From the NCBI GenBank assembly GCA_049997955.1, contig JAEBDY010000008.1, positions 62,001 through 126,000 on the forward strand: a stretch of DNA of 64,000 bases. Reading direction: 5' to 3'. Within the stretch, counting starts at the first letter, position 1; each line of letters opens with the position of its first letter. Below, piece after piece: positions 9,267 through 18,012 of the stretch. The notes beneath the pieces are model-generated. The model saw only the letters and a program-made list of their open reading frames with translations, made no database searches and was not told where the DNA came from. The position numbers and the translations under genes were made by a program. This stretch comes from Umezawaea sp049997955 (GTDB lineage: Bacteria; Actinomycetota; Actinomycetes; Mycobacteriales; Pseudonocardiaceae).

Positions 9267-12200
9267 TCATGATTCGGGAAGTGTCCAACTGTCGTAAGGC
9301 GGACGCGACTCGCCGTCCGGTCCGGCCTCCCAGATCGGCCCGGTGGACTCCACGTCCCGGATCGGCGTCAGGTAGGTGGTCTTCTCGGACCCGGTCGGTT
9401 CCGGCCTGGCCTTCGGCGTCTCCGGTTCCGGCTCCGGGTGCGGTGCCGGGTCCGGGTCAGCGAGGTGGTGCCCGGCCCGCTCCAGCCGGTCCGGCGAGAT
9501 CGGCGCCACGGGCTTCTCACCCGACGAGATCCAGTCCGCGATCTCCTCGCTCGCGGTCTGGTCGGCGGCCGGGTCGGAACGGCGGCCGGTCTCGTACGCC
9601 ACCAGTGCCTCGGTGAGCAGTTCGGCCAGGCTCAGGTCGCTCTTGTGGCGACGGGACGCCCGCGCCGCGCTGGGCACCTCGATGGTCCGGTCGCCGACCA
9701 CGACGGCCGTGACGAACGGGTCCGGGGGCTCGACGGGCGGAGCCTCGGCCGGGACTCGCCTGGGGAGTTCGGGCAGGTCGTCCTCGACGTCGGCCGACGT
9801 GAGGAACCGCGAACTCCCCAGGTCGAAACCGCTGCTGGTCGGCGGCATCGGGATGGGGGCCGGCTGCGGGATGGGATCGGGGTCCGGGATCGGGGGGATC
9901 TGATCCGGCTCGGGGAAGGAGGGCACCTGGTCCGGCTCGTGCTCCGGCGTGGGCTCGGTCGACGGCTGCGGAACGGTGAGGTCGTACGCGGGCGGACGAG
10001 GGAAGTCGAGGCCGAACGAGTAGTCCGGCAGTACCGGCTCGGAGGCCCCCATCGCATCGGACGCGTGCGCCGTCGAGTAGTCCGGCAGTGCGGGCTCGGT
10101 GGCCCTCGCCGCGTCGGACGCGTGCGCCGTTGAGTAGTCCGGCAGCACCGGATCGGAGGCCCGCGCCCCGTCGGACGCGTGCGGCCCCGAGTAGTCCGGC
10201 AGTACCGGCTCTGAGGCCCCCATCGCATCGGACGCGTGCGCCGCGGAGTAGTCCGGCAGTACTGGATCGGAGGACCTTGCTAGGTCGGGCGTGTGCGCTG
10301 CGGAGTAGTCGTCGGCGTGTCCCGAGTCGGTCTGCGAGTAGCCGGGCTCCCAGTTCGGACTCGTGCCGGCGGCCCAGTCGGGCCGGACGTCGGGTTCGTC
10401 GGCGCTGTCCGACCGAACTGGCTCCTCGGAGCCGAACGTCGGAACCCGCCGCACCCCGGACTCGTGGTCGAACCGGCGATCGGTGGCCGATCCCGGGTCG
10501 AACCCGGCATCGTCCCCGGCCCGGCTCGGGCTTTGACGGCCGAAACCGTCACCGGTGCCGGAGGTGTGCTGGGACTCGGGTTCGGGCACGTCGTCCGGCA
10601 GCCCCGGAAGGGCCGAAGCAGCCCCGTGGCCCGCGTCCTGGCCTAACCCGAAACCGCTGTCGGGTTCTTCGGGCCGCGACCCGCCGTTGCCCTGGCGGGC
10701 AACGAACGCGGAGCCGGCCGTGGTCGACCCCGGAACACCCGACGCCCACCCCGTCGAGTGCAGGCTGGAGCTGTGCGTCTGGTCCGCGGGACCGGACGCA
10801 CCGTCGGAGGGCCAACTCGGCGTCTGGGGTCCTGCCCCACGGGAGGAATCCGAGTGGTGGTCGGCGCCCGGACCGGACTCGGCGCCAGGATCGAAAGCTG
10901 CACCCGGATCGAAGGCGGTGCTCGGATCGAAGGCGGTGGCCGCGGCCCAGTCCGGTGGCTGAGCGCTCTCGCTCCGGCTGGAGATGTCCGTGTGGGCCCA
11001 GCCCGGCGAGCTCTGCGGGAGCGCGTCGGGTGCGGACGACGCGCCGTGGCCTGAACCGGGTCGGCCCTGCGGGGTGGTGGGGTCCGGGTCCGCGGGGGTG
11101 TTGCCGGTGCGGAAGCCGTCACGGCCGAACGAGTCGGCGGACAGCCTGAAGTCGGGAGGGGTGGAGTCCTGGCCCGGTGCGGCTGTCGGCTGCGGGGGCT
11201 CGGGGGGCCGCGGGGGGTTCGCGGGGTCCGAGGCGAACACTCCCGGCGCGGTCTGCGGCTGGTGGGGTTGCTCGGAGGCCGGGCGGAAACCCGACCGGCC
11301 AAGGGAGTCCGCGCCCAGGTGGAAGTCGGGACCGATGTGCGCGGCGGGACCGACGGGCGAAGCGTCCGCCGGGTGGCCGCCCGGCGGGGGCGCGTCAGGA
11401 GTGGTTCGGCGCGTCGACCGCGGTGGTTCGGGTGGACGCGGTGGTTCCACGACTGACGGAGGCTGCGGGGCCCGAGCGGTGGGGATCGTCGGGCCCTTGG
11501 CGAAGGCCGCGCTGATGCCCGGAGCGGGGCGTTCCACGGGCAGGCCGTCGGCGCCGACCGCGGGGTGGACCGTGGTGGGGGCGTCGAAGAGGTCCGACGG
11601 CGGAGGTTTCGGTCGGCCGTCCTCGGAGCGGAGGCGGTGCGGGGGCTCCACCCGCCACTTCGGGGTTTCCGGCGCAGGCTGTCGGGGGGCCTCGGGGGTG
11701 CTGGTCGCCGCCGCGGGGTCGGCGGCGGGTGGCTGGGGGCTCGCGTCGTCGTCGGAGTCCGGAGCGCGCCTGCGACCGCCCGTGCGGCGCTTGTCCATCA
11801 GGCCCGCGGCCTTGAGGGTGTCGAGGACGTTCGCGACCTCCCGACCGGCATCGGGAGTGCTGTCCGGTGCGGTGTCCGAGGCAGTGGTTTCCGAGGCCGT
11901 GGTGTCTGCGGCGGAAGCGCCCAACGCAGCGGGGTTCGAGGCGGAGGTGCCCGGAGCAGTGGGGTTGGGTGCGGGGTCGGGCGTCGGTTCCGATGCGGCC
12001 CGCCCGGCGGCCCAGGGAGCGGTCGGGGCCGAGGGCTCCACGGGCGGAGTCGGCACGGTGTCTTCCTCGGCCGCTTCACGGGCGGCGCGGCGGCGGCCGC
12101 TGCGCATCGCTCCGGCGGCGGCGATCAGACCGGTGGCGGGGATGGCGGTCTCGTCGGTCGGCTGGGCACTGCCAGACGGCTGGGAACCGCCGGGCAGCTC

Positions 12201-13628
12201 GGTCGCCGTCTGGTCGCGGTCTTCGGCGCGACGGCGCCCGCCGGCCGCCGGGGGTTCGGTGCCCTCCGGGGCGTTCGAGCCGAACGGCTGGACCAGGCGC
12301 CAACGGTCGGCCGCGTGGGCCCGAGCGGCGGAGATGCCCTCGACGGTCATGTCCTCGGCGGCCCGCAGGGCGCGCTTGACGCGCACGCCCTCCTGCTTGG
12401 GGGGCTGGACGGGCCGCCACTGGCGGAGCTGCTGCTTGAGTTCGGGCGCCAGCACCGCGTCGGCGGGCGGCTGGCTGCCGCGCATCGCGCCCTGAGCGGA
12501 CGAGGTGCGGCCGTCGCCGGGGCGCAGCAGGGCGCCGAGCTGCTCGTGCGGGCTCACCGGCTGGCGGTGGGCTCCGGAGAACTCGGCCGCCAGGCGGGCG
12601 CGCACGGCGTAGACGGCGCGGGCGCGGCGACGTTCGGCGGCGTGGGCGGAGCGCAGGTCGGTCAGCGCCTCCGCCAGGTCGCCGGAGACCTCGTGGACGT
12701 GGGCCAGTGCCAGCAGGCTCTCGGCCAGGAGGGTGTCCAGCTGGTGGCGCTGGGCGCTGTCCGCCGTGTCGCGGAGCATGCCCCGGGCCAGGTCGACCCG
12801 ACCCGCGGGCAGGTGGACGCGGGTGGCCAGTGCCAGCCGCAGCCAGCCGACATCGCCTGCGGACGGCGCGCGGACCGGGAGGTCCAGCAGCGGGGAGCCG
12901 ACCTCGGAGGCCTCGCCGAGGCGGTTGGAGTCCATGAGGGCGCAGACCAGTTCCAGCGTCAGCTTCGCCCGGACCTGGCCGCTGTCGACGGACGGGTCGG
13001 CCAGCTTCGCCAGCAGTTCCAGACCCTTGCCCGCCGCGTCGGTGGCGGCCTGGAGGTCGCCCCACCGGCGGTGCTGCGCCGCCGCGGAGGCGTGCAGCAG
13101 GCCGCGTTGCAGCAGGCGGGTGTCGGCGTCGAGCAGGGTGTCGGCCACGTAGAGCTGGTCGGCCTCGCTCAGCGCCATGCCCAGCTGCGGGCCGCGGCCG
13201 ATGGTGACCAGGCAGTCGCCCGCCTGCACCAGCGCGGCGGCGCGGAGGGCGTGCGGCACGCCTTCCGCCGCCAGTACCGGGCGGACCGCGCCGAAGCCCG
13301 TCAACGGGGCTCCGACGGCGGTCGCGCACGCGGCCAGTTCGATCCGCAGGCGCCAGGAGGTCTCCTGCTCGCCCGCCTTCTCCGACGCGCGCAGCGCGTC
13401 GAGGGCCCGGTCCGCGATGCGGACACCGCGGCCCATCCGGTTGCTGGCGAAGATCACCAGCGACTCCGCCCGCAACCGGTCGACCTCGTCACGGCGGGTC
13501 GAGGCGAGCGCGACGGCTCGCTCACCGAGCACCAGAGCAAGCTCCGGTGCCCGCCAACGCAGCCGCCAGGCGGGCACGACCAGCGTGCTCACCTCGACGT
13601 CCGCCTGCGCTTCGCCTCTCGCCGCCAT
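9267..13628 (-). CDS. Very large protein: helical TPR-like N-terminus, about 1,000-residue disordered Pro/Ser/Asp-rich region, 19-residue repeats
   Basis: The 1,453-residue product starts with about 340 residues of alternating helices resembling tetratricopeptide solenoids (for example HRRWGDLQAATDAAGKGLELL). It then passes into a long low-complexity stretch rich in Pro, Ser, Ala, Gly, Asp and Thr with no predicted fold. Near the C-terminus are five tandem 19-residue repeats of the PDYSTAHASD type. A short conserved-looking tail follows (about residues 1,320-1,370) with an Arg/Lys-rich segment and a helix SLAELLTEALVAYETGRR. No signal peptide or membrane span is seen. It sits 10 bp after the ettA stop codon in the same direction, so co-transcription is likely. 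Function is unknown; a scaffold or signalling role is only a guess. Confidence 0.85.
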   Translation of the reverse strand: MAARGEAQADVEVSTLVVPAWRLRWRAPELALVLGERAVALASTRRDEVDRLRAESLVIFASNRMGRGVRIADRALDALRASEKAGEQETSWRLRIELAACATAVGAPLTGFGAVRPVLAAEGVPHALRAAALVQAGDCLVTIGRGPQLGMALSEADQLYVADTLLDADTRLLQRGLLHASAAAQHRRWGDLQAATDAAGKGLELLAKLADPSVDSGQVRAKLTLELVCALMDSNRLGEASEVGSPLLDLPVRAPSAGDVGWLRLALATRVHLPAGRVDLARGMLRDTADSAQRHQLDTLLAESLLALAHVHEVSGDLAEALTDLRSAHAAERRRARAVYAVRARLAAEFSGAHRQPVSPHEQLGALLRPGDGRTSSAQGAMRGSQPPADAVLAPELKQQLRQWRPVQPPKQEGVRVKRALRAAEDMTVEGISAARAHAADRWRLVQPFGSNAPEGTEPPAAGGRRRAEDRDQTATELPGGSQPSGSAQPTDETAIPATGLIAAAGAMRSGRRRAAREAAEEDTVPTPPVEPSAPTAPWAAGRAASEPTPDPAPNPTAPGTSASNPAALGASAADTTASETTASDTAPDSTPDAGREVANVLDTLKAAGLMDKRRTGGRRRAPDSDDDASPQPPAADPAAATSTPEAPRQPAPETPKWRVEPPHRLRSEDGRPKPPPSDLFDAPTTVHPAVGADGLPVERPAPGISAAFAKGPTIPTARAPQPPSVVEPPRPPEPPRSTRRTTPDAPPPGGHPADASPVGPAAHIGPDFHLGADSLGRSGFRPASEQPHQPQTAPGVFASDPANPPRPPEPPQPTAAPGQDSTPPDFRLSADSFGRDGFRTGNTPADPDPTTPQGRPGSGHGASSAPDALPQSSPGWAHTDISSRSESAQPPDWAAATAFDPSTAFDPGAAFDPGAESGPGADHHSDSSRGAGPQTPSWPSDGASGPADQTHSSSLHSTGWASGVPGSTTAGSAFVARQGNGGSRPEEPDSGFGLGQDAGHGAASALPGLPDDVPEPESQHTSGTGDGFGRQSPSRAGDDAGFDPGSATDRRFDHESGVRRVPTFGSEEPVRSDSADEPDVRPDWAAGTSPNWEPGYSQTDSGHADDYSAAHTPDLARSSDPVLPDYSAAHASDAMGASEPVLPDYSGPHASDGARASDPVLPDYSTAHASDAARATEPALPDYSTAHASDAMGASEPVLPDYSFGLDFPRPPAYDLTVPQPSTEPTPEHEPDQVPSFPEPDQIPPIPDPDPIPQPAPIPMPPTSSGFDLGSSRFLTSADVEDDLPELPRRVPAEAPPVEPPDPFVTAVVVGDRTIEVPSAARASRRHKSDLSLAELLTEALVAYETGRRSDPAADQTASEEIADWISSGEKPVAPISPDRLERAGHHLADPDPAPHPEPEPETPKARPEPTGSEKTTYLTPIRDVESTGPIWEAGPDGESRPPYDSWTLPES
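10021..10305 (-). repeat. Five tandem 57-bp in-frame repeats inside the large low-complexity gene
   Basis: Five consecutive 57-bp units each begin TAGTCCGGCAG on the plus strand and encode 19 residues of the form PDYS-x-x-HASD. Units differ mainly at third positions and at a few alternating residues (Ser/Thr/Gly after DYS, Glu/Asp before Pro). The length is a multiple of three, so copy number can change without breaking the frame. Confidence 0.9.
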
Positions 13629-13638
13629 GCGTCCCGGC

Positions 13639-15315
13639 TCAGTCCCGAGTCAGCTTGCGGTAGGTGACCCGGTGAGGCCTCGCGGCCTCGGCCCCGAGAC
13701 GGCTGAGCTTGTTCTTCTCGTAGCCCTCGAAGTTGCCCTCGAACCAGTACCACTTGGCCGGGTCCTCGTCCGTGCCCTCCCAGGCCAGGATGTGGGTGGC
13801 CACGCGGTCCAGGAACCACCTGTCGTGCGAGATCACGACGGCGCAGCCGGGGAACTGCTCCAGCGCGTTCTCCATCGAGCCGAGCGTCTCGACGTCCAGG
13901 TCGTTCGTCGGTTCGTCCAGCAGGATCAGGTTGCCACCCTGCTGGAGGGTCATCGCCAGGTTCAGCCGGTTGCGCTCACCACCGGAGAGCACGCCCGCGG
14001 GCTTCTGCTGGTCCGGCCCCTTGAACCCGAACGCGCTGACGTACGCCCGCGACGGCATCTCCACGTTGCCGACGTGGATGTAGTCGAGGCCGCCGGAGAC
14101 GGTCTCCCACACGGTCTTCTTGGGGTCGATGCCCGAGCGGTTCTGGTCGACGTAGGACAGCTTGACCGTCTCGCCGACCTTGACCTTGCCGTCGTCCGGG
14201 TTCTCGAGCCCGACGATGGTCTTGAACAGCGTCGTCTTGCCGACGCCGTTCGGGCCGATCACGCCGACGATGCCGTTGCGCGGCAGGTCGAACGTGAGGT
14301 CCTCGATCAGGACCCGGTCGCCGAAGCCCTTCTTCAGGTCGTTGACCTCGACCACGACGCTGCCCAGACGCGGGCCCGGCGGGATCTGGATCTCCTCGAA
14401 GTCGAGCTTGCGGGTCTTCTCCGCTTCGGCCGCCATCTCCTCGTAGCGGTCGAGGCGGGCCTTGGACTTGGCCTGGCGGGCCTTGGCACCCGACCGGACC
14501 CAGTCCAGCTCGTCGCGCAGCCGCTTCTGCAGCTTCTGGTCCTTCTTGCCGGAGATGGCCAGGCGCTCGGCCTTCTTCTCCAGGTACGTCGAGTAGTTGC
14601 CCTCGTACGGGTGGGTCTTGCCGCGGTCGATCTCCAGGATCCACTCGGCGAGGTTGTCCAGGAAGTACCGGTCGTGAGTGACGGCGAGAACGGCGCCCGC
14701 GTACCCGGCGAGGTGCTGCTCCAGCCACAGGACGCTCTCCGCGTCCAGGTGGTTGGTGGGCTCGTCGAGCAGGAGCAGGTCGGGCTTGCTGAGCAGCAGC
14801 TTGCACAGCGCCACCCGGCGGCGCTCGCCACCGGACAGCTTGGTCACGTCCGCGTCCGGCGGCGGGCACCGGAGGGCGTCCATCGCCTGGTCGAGCTGGG
14901 AGTCGATGTCCCACGCGTTGGCGTGGTCCAGGTCCTCCTGGAGGGCCCCCATCTCCTCCATCAGCTCGTCGGAGTAGTCGGTGGCCATCTTCTCGGCGAT
15001 CTCGTTGTACCGGTCGAGCTTCACCTTGATCTCGCCGAGGCCCTCCTCGACGTTGCCGAGGACCGTCTTCTCCTCGTTCAGCGGGGGCTCCTGCTGGAGG
15101 ATGCCCACCGTGTAGCCGGGAGCCAGGTACGCCTCACCGTTTCCCGGTGTGTCCAGACCGGCCATGATCTTGAGGACGCTCGACTTGCCCGCCCCGTTGG
15201 GGCCGACGACGCCGATCTTGGCACCGGGGAGGAACATGATCGTGACGTCATCAAGGATGACCTTGTCCCCGTGCGCCTTGCGCACCTTCTTCATGGTGTA
15301 AATGAACTCGGCCAT
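13639..15315 (-). CDS. ettA: EttA, energy-dependent translational throttle ABC-F ATPase
   Basis: This soluble twin ABC protein binds the ribosomal E site and couples translation to cellular energy charge. Both ATP-binding cassettes are complete: Walker A GPNGAGKSS and GPNGVGKTT, signature LSGGERRRVAL and LSGGERNRLNL, and Walker B LLLLDEPTNHLD and LILLDEPTNDLD. The EttA-type interdomain linker (about residues 240-320) and arm are present, and there are no membrane segments. The ATG at 15315 (MAEFIYTMKKVRKAHGDK) is the family start; upstream codons in the same frame are not typical. The gene precedes the large low-complexity gene by 10 bp. Confidence 0.96.
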   Translation of the reverse strand: MAEFIYTMKKVRKAHGDKVILDDVTIMFLPGAKIGVVGPNGAGKSSVLKIMAGLDTPGNGEAYLAPGYTVGILQQEPPLNEEKTVLGNVEEGLGEIKVKLDRYNEIAEKMATDYSDELMEEMGALQEDLDHANAWDIDSQLDQAMDALRCPPPDADVTKLSGGERRRVALCKLLLSKPDLLLLDEPTNHLDAESVLWLEQHLAGYAGAVLAVTHDRYFLDNLAEWILEIDRGKTHPYEGNYSTYLEKKAERLAISGKKDQKLQKRLRDELDWVRSGAKARQAKSKARLDRYEEMAAEAEKTRKLDFEEIQIPPGPRLGSVVVEVNDLKKGFGDRVLIEDLTFDLPRNGIVGVIGPNGVGKTTLFKTIVGLENPDDGKVKVGETVKLSYVDQNRSGIDPKKTVWETVSGGLDYIHVGNVEMPSRAYVSAFGFKGPDQQKPAGVLSGGERNRLNLAMTLQQGGNLILLDEPTNDLDVETLGSMENALEQFPGCAVVISHDRWFLDRVATHILAWEGTDEDPAKWYWFEGNFEGYEKNKLSRLGAEAARPHRVTYRKLTRD

Positions 15316-15444
15316 GGCCGCGATCGTAGAGCGGTGCCGATCGAGCAAGAACCGCGGTTGCCAGCAGTGCGTCTTTCGACACTGAAGAGTTAACTCCGGC
15401 GAGGGTCACCCACACCTGCAACACACCCCGTTCGGGGCATGTGA

Positions 15445-15702
15445 TCAGTGGTTGCGCAGCGCGTTGACCAGCTCATCCTCGGACATGCCCGACCGGCCGT
15501 CGATGTCAAGTTCCGACGCCCGCTCGCGCAGGTCCTCCCCGGTCCACTCCTCGTAACTGGCGGCGCGGCCACCTCTGGCGCCGACCTCCGACCTTCCCCC
15601 CTTCGCGCTCGCGTTGGCGATCCGTGCGGCCTTCTCCTGGGAGGCGCCCTCGTCGCGCAGCTTCCGGTACATCTTCTCGTCCTCGGTGCTCGGATCGGGC
15701 AT
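15445..15702 (-). CDS. Small Rho_N/SAP-like protein, 85 aa
   Basis: This short charged protein starts MPDPSTEDEKMYRKLRDEG and ends with EEWTGEDLRERASELDIDG-type sequence followed by SEDELVNALRNH, a helix-extended-loop-helix typical of Rho N-terminal or SAP nucleic-acid-binding motifs. The ATG at 15702 has GGAGGTGGAGAAG directly upstream and was preferred to a longer in-frame start. The basic, glycine-rich middle (ASAKGGRSEVGARGG) suggests nucleic acid contact. Such small proteins are common in actinobacteria, but their role is not known. It lies between ettA and the SSB gene, all on the minus strand. Confidence 0.78.
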   Translation of the reverse strand: MPDPSTEDEKMYRKLRDEGASQEKAARIANASAKGGRSEVGARGGRAASYEEWTGEDLRERASELDIDGRSGMSEDELVNALRNH

Positions 15703-15759
15703 CTTCTCCACCTCCGCGCGAGGGTTACCCCGAGCGGACGCGCACCCAACCCCCAACCG

Positions 15760-16221
15760 TCACAACGGCGCGTCGACCACCTCCCGCGCCCGCTCGTCCT
15801 CCTTGCGCGGCGCCACGATGTCCGGCATGCCGGGTATGGGCACATCGGCCGATCCGGACCGGCTGTGCTCGATCACCACCCGACCCCACTGCAGGTTCGC
15901 GCCGACCGCCACCGCCTCGATCTCGGAGATGTTCCGCCGCTCCCCGCCCAGCTCGTAGTCGCGGTTGCGGAGCCTCCCCGCGACGACCACCGAGTCGCCC
16001 TTCGCCAGGGCCTTGCCCACCTCGTCGGCCAGCCGCCGCCAGCACGTCACGTTCAGGAACAGCTTGTCCCCGTCGACGAAGTCCTTCTTGTCCTGGTCGT
16101 ACCGCCGGGCCACGGACAGGACCCGGAACGTGGCCCGGCTGAAGCCCGAGGCGAGCTCCCGGTGCGTGACCTCGCTCGCCACGACGCCGACAACCGTGAT
16201 CGCCGTTTCATTCCAACCCAT
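15760..16221 (-). CDS. ssb: Single-stranded DNA-binding protein (SSB paralogue)
   Basis: The protein has an OB fold of about 120 residues beginning MGWNETAITVVGVVASEVTHREL, with SSB signatures ATFRVLSVARRYDQDKKDF and FLNVTCWRRLADEVGKALAKGDSVVVAGRLRNRDY. At 153 residues it lacks the long glycine-rich linker and the acidic DDDIPF-type tail that the replication SSB uses to recruit partners; it ends EDERAREVVDAPL. This suggests a second SSB, such as those used in competence, recombination or sporulation in actinomycetes, rather than the main rpsF-ssb-rpsR copy. It is divergent from the TetR-ABC operon. Confidence 0.88.
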   Translation of the reverse strand: MGWNETAITVVGVVASEVTHRELASGFSRATFRVLSVARRYDQDKKDFVDGDKLFLNVTCWRRLADEVGKALAKGDSVVVAGRLRNRDYELGGERRNISEIEAVAVGANLQWGRVVIEHSRSGSADVPIPGMPDIVAPRKEDERAREVVDAPL

Positions 16222-16390
16222 CGCCGTGCCTCCTGGTTCCCTGCTGCCCGTTCCGTCACGACAAGCTTCCGACCTGCGCCGGAAGCATGGAAGGACGAGT
16301 TCCGGAACTGTGGACAACCACCCGGCCTGTGGACAGGTGGCGATCTTGGAAGCGGAATCGTCGGACCCCCGTGGTAGTGCGAGCCAGACT

Positions 16391-16437
16391 GAGTGAGCGC
16401 TCACTCCTTGACATGAGTGAGCACTCACTCATACAGT
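16391..16437 (+). promoter_or_regulatory. TetR operators and leaderless promoter of the exporter operon
   Basis: Two palindromes precede the regulator gene: GAGTGAGCGCTCACTC (16391-16406, perfect) and ATGAGTGAGCACTCACTCAT (16413-16432, one central mismatch). Between and across them lie a consensus -35 TTGACA (16408-16413) and a -10 TACAGT (16432-16437) with an 18-bp spacer. The -10 ends only six bases before the ATG at 16444, so the transcript is predicted to be leaderless. A repressor on either palindrome would block this promoter. Confidence 0.8.
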
Positions 16438-16443
16438 GGCGAC

Positions 16444-17064
16444 ATGTCCGACGAAGGCACGACCCGGCGTCGCCGAGCGCCCGCGATGAGCCTGGAGGAC
16501 CGCCGCGAGGCGCTCGTCCAGGCCACCATCCCGCTCCTGCTGGTGCACGGCGCGAACGTCACCACCAACCAGATCGCCAAAGCCGCCGACGTCGCGGAAG
16601 GCACGGTCTTCCGGGCCTTCAAGGACAAGCAGGAACTGCTGGCCTGCGCGCTGCGGAGCGCCATGGAGCCGAACACCGAGATCGAGCTGATCGACCGGAT
16701 CCCGGTCACCGCGCCGATCGAGGAGCGGCTGACCGGCGCGGTCAAGGCCGTCACCGGCTACCTGGACCGCATGTGGTCGCTCATGAGCACCTTGCAGGAC
16801 ACGGGCTTCGACCCGCACAAGGAGGGCGGCGAGCGCAAGGGCCCGCCGGAGGAGATGCAGCGGGTCATGCGGCGCATCGCCGAGCTGTTCGAGCCCGACG
16901 CCGACCGCCTGAAGATCGAACCGCTGCTGGCCGCCCGGCTGCTGATGGGCTTCGTGTTCACGAACCGGATGCAGCACAAGGGTTTCGGCGAAGGCGCGGC
17001 GGAATCGGAGCAGCTGGTCCAGCTGTTCCTGCACGGCACCATCCGAACCGGGGGAGAGAAATGA
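16444..17064 (+). CDS. TetR-family repressor of the adjacent ABC exporter
   Basis: The 206-residue protein has a TetR N-terminal helix-turn-helix (about residues 15-60, including NVTTNQIAKAADVAEGTVFRAFKDKQEL) and a divergent ligand-binding C-terminal domain. The ATG at 16444 gives a leaderless message from the promoter directly upstream; no Shine-Dalgarno is present, as expected. Its stop codon overlaps the start of the ABC ATPase gene (ATGA), so regulator and exporter are one operon. It very likely binds the TGAGTGAGC palindromes at its own promoter, making the operon drug-inducible. The inducer is unknown. Confidence 0.9.
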   Translation: MSDEGTTRRRRAPAMSLEDRREALVQATIPLLLVHGANVTTNQIAKAADVAEGTVFRAFKDKQELLACALRSAMEPNTEIELIDRIPVTAPIEERLTGAVKAVTGYLDRMWSLMSTLQDTGFDPHKEGGERKGPPEEMQRVMRRIAELFEPDADRLKIEPLLAARLLMGFVFTNRMQHKGFGEGAAESEQLVQLFLHGTIRTGGEK

Positions 17065-17999
17065 CCGACCTGATGATCGAGGCGCGGGACGTCACCAAGG
17101 CGTTCGGCGACGTGAGAGCGCTCGACGGGGTGAGCATCGCGGTGCCGAGGGGCACGGTGCTCGGCCTGCTGGGCCACAACGGCGCGGGCAAGACGACGCT
17201 GGTCAACGTGCTGACCACGTTGCTGCCGCCCGATTCCGGCACCGCGCGCGTCGGGGGGTTCGACGTGGTCGAGCAGGCGCACGACGTGCGCAGCCGGATC
17301 GGCCTGACCGGCCAGTTCGCCGCCGTCGACGAGCAGCTGTCCGGCACGGACAACCTGGTGCTGATCGCGCGGCTGCTCGGCGCGAGCCCGCGGGAGGCGC
17401 GGCAGCGGGCGGGTGAGCTGCTGGAGCTGTTCGACCTGGCGGACGCCGCGAAGCGCCCGTCGCGCACCTACTCCGGCGGTATGCGCAGGCGCCTGGACCT
17501 GGCGGCGGGCCTGGTCGGCCGCCCGGACGTGATCTTCCTGGACGAGCCGACGACCGGCCTCGACCCGTCGAGCAGGCTGAGCATGTGGGAGATCGTGGAA
17601 CGACTGGTCTCCGACGGCACGACGGTGCTGCTGACCACGCAGTACCTGGACGAGGCCGACCGGCTGGCCGACTCGATCACCGTGCTGTCCGAGGGCAGGG
17701 TCGTCGCCTCCGGCACCAGCTCGGAGCTCAAGGCCCAGGTCGGCCAGCGCACGGTCACCGTGACCCTCGCGACCGCCTCCGACCTGCCGAAGGCCATGCG
17801 GTCGCTGGAACAGGCGGGCCTGCAGCCGGTGCTCGACGCCGAGCACAACACCCTCACCGCTCCCGTGACCGCGTCGCGCGAGCTGGCCGTCGTGGTGCGC
17901 GCGCTGGACGAGGTCGGCCTGGAGGCCAGCGAACTGGCCCTCGGCGAACCGACGCTCGACGACGTGTACCTCACCCTCGCCGCCAACAAGGCCGCCTGA
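17061..17999 (+). CDS. ABC transporter ATP-binding protein, DrrA/daunorubicin-resistance type
   Basis: The 312-residue cytosolic ATPase powers the exporter. Motifs: Walker A GHNGAGKTTL, Q-loop GLTGQFAAVDEQL, signature YSGGMRRRLDLA, Walker B VIFLDEPTTGLD and switch His-region TTQYLDEADRL, where the usual His is replaced by Gln as in many DrrA proteins. The C-terminal extension after residue 220 (TVTVTLATASDLPKAM) and the LDDVYLTLA ending match DrrA. It overlaps the TetR stop by 4 bp and is followed 13 bp later by its permease. Confidence 0.93.
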   Translation: MTDLMIEARDVTKAFGDVRALDGVSIAVPRGTVLGLLGHNGAGKTTLVNVLTTLLPPDSGTARVGGFDVVEQAHDVRSRIGLTGQFAAVDEQLSGTDNLVLIARLLGASPREARQRAGELLELFDLADAAKRPSRTYSGGMRRRLDLAAGLVGRPDVIFLDEPTTGLDPSSRLSMWEIVERLVSDGTTVLLTTQYLDEADRLADSITVLSEGRVVASGTSSELKAQVGQRTVTVTLATASDLPKAMRSLEQAGLQPVLDAEHNTLTAPVTASRELAVVVRALDEVGLEASELALGEPTLDDVYLTLAANKAA

Positions 18000-18012
18000 A
18001 CAGGAGCTGGGC

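Noticed and set aside
3654..9272. Very long plus-strand open frame (about 1,870 codons) across the glutamate dehydrogenase gene
   Set aside because: It is antisense to a clear 1,660-residue enzyme; long antisense frames are expected in GC-rich DNA, and its translation is Arg/Val/Gln-biased without motifs.
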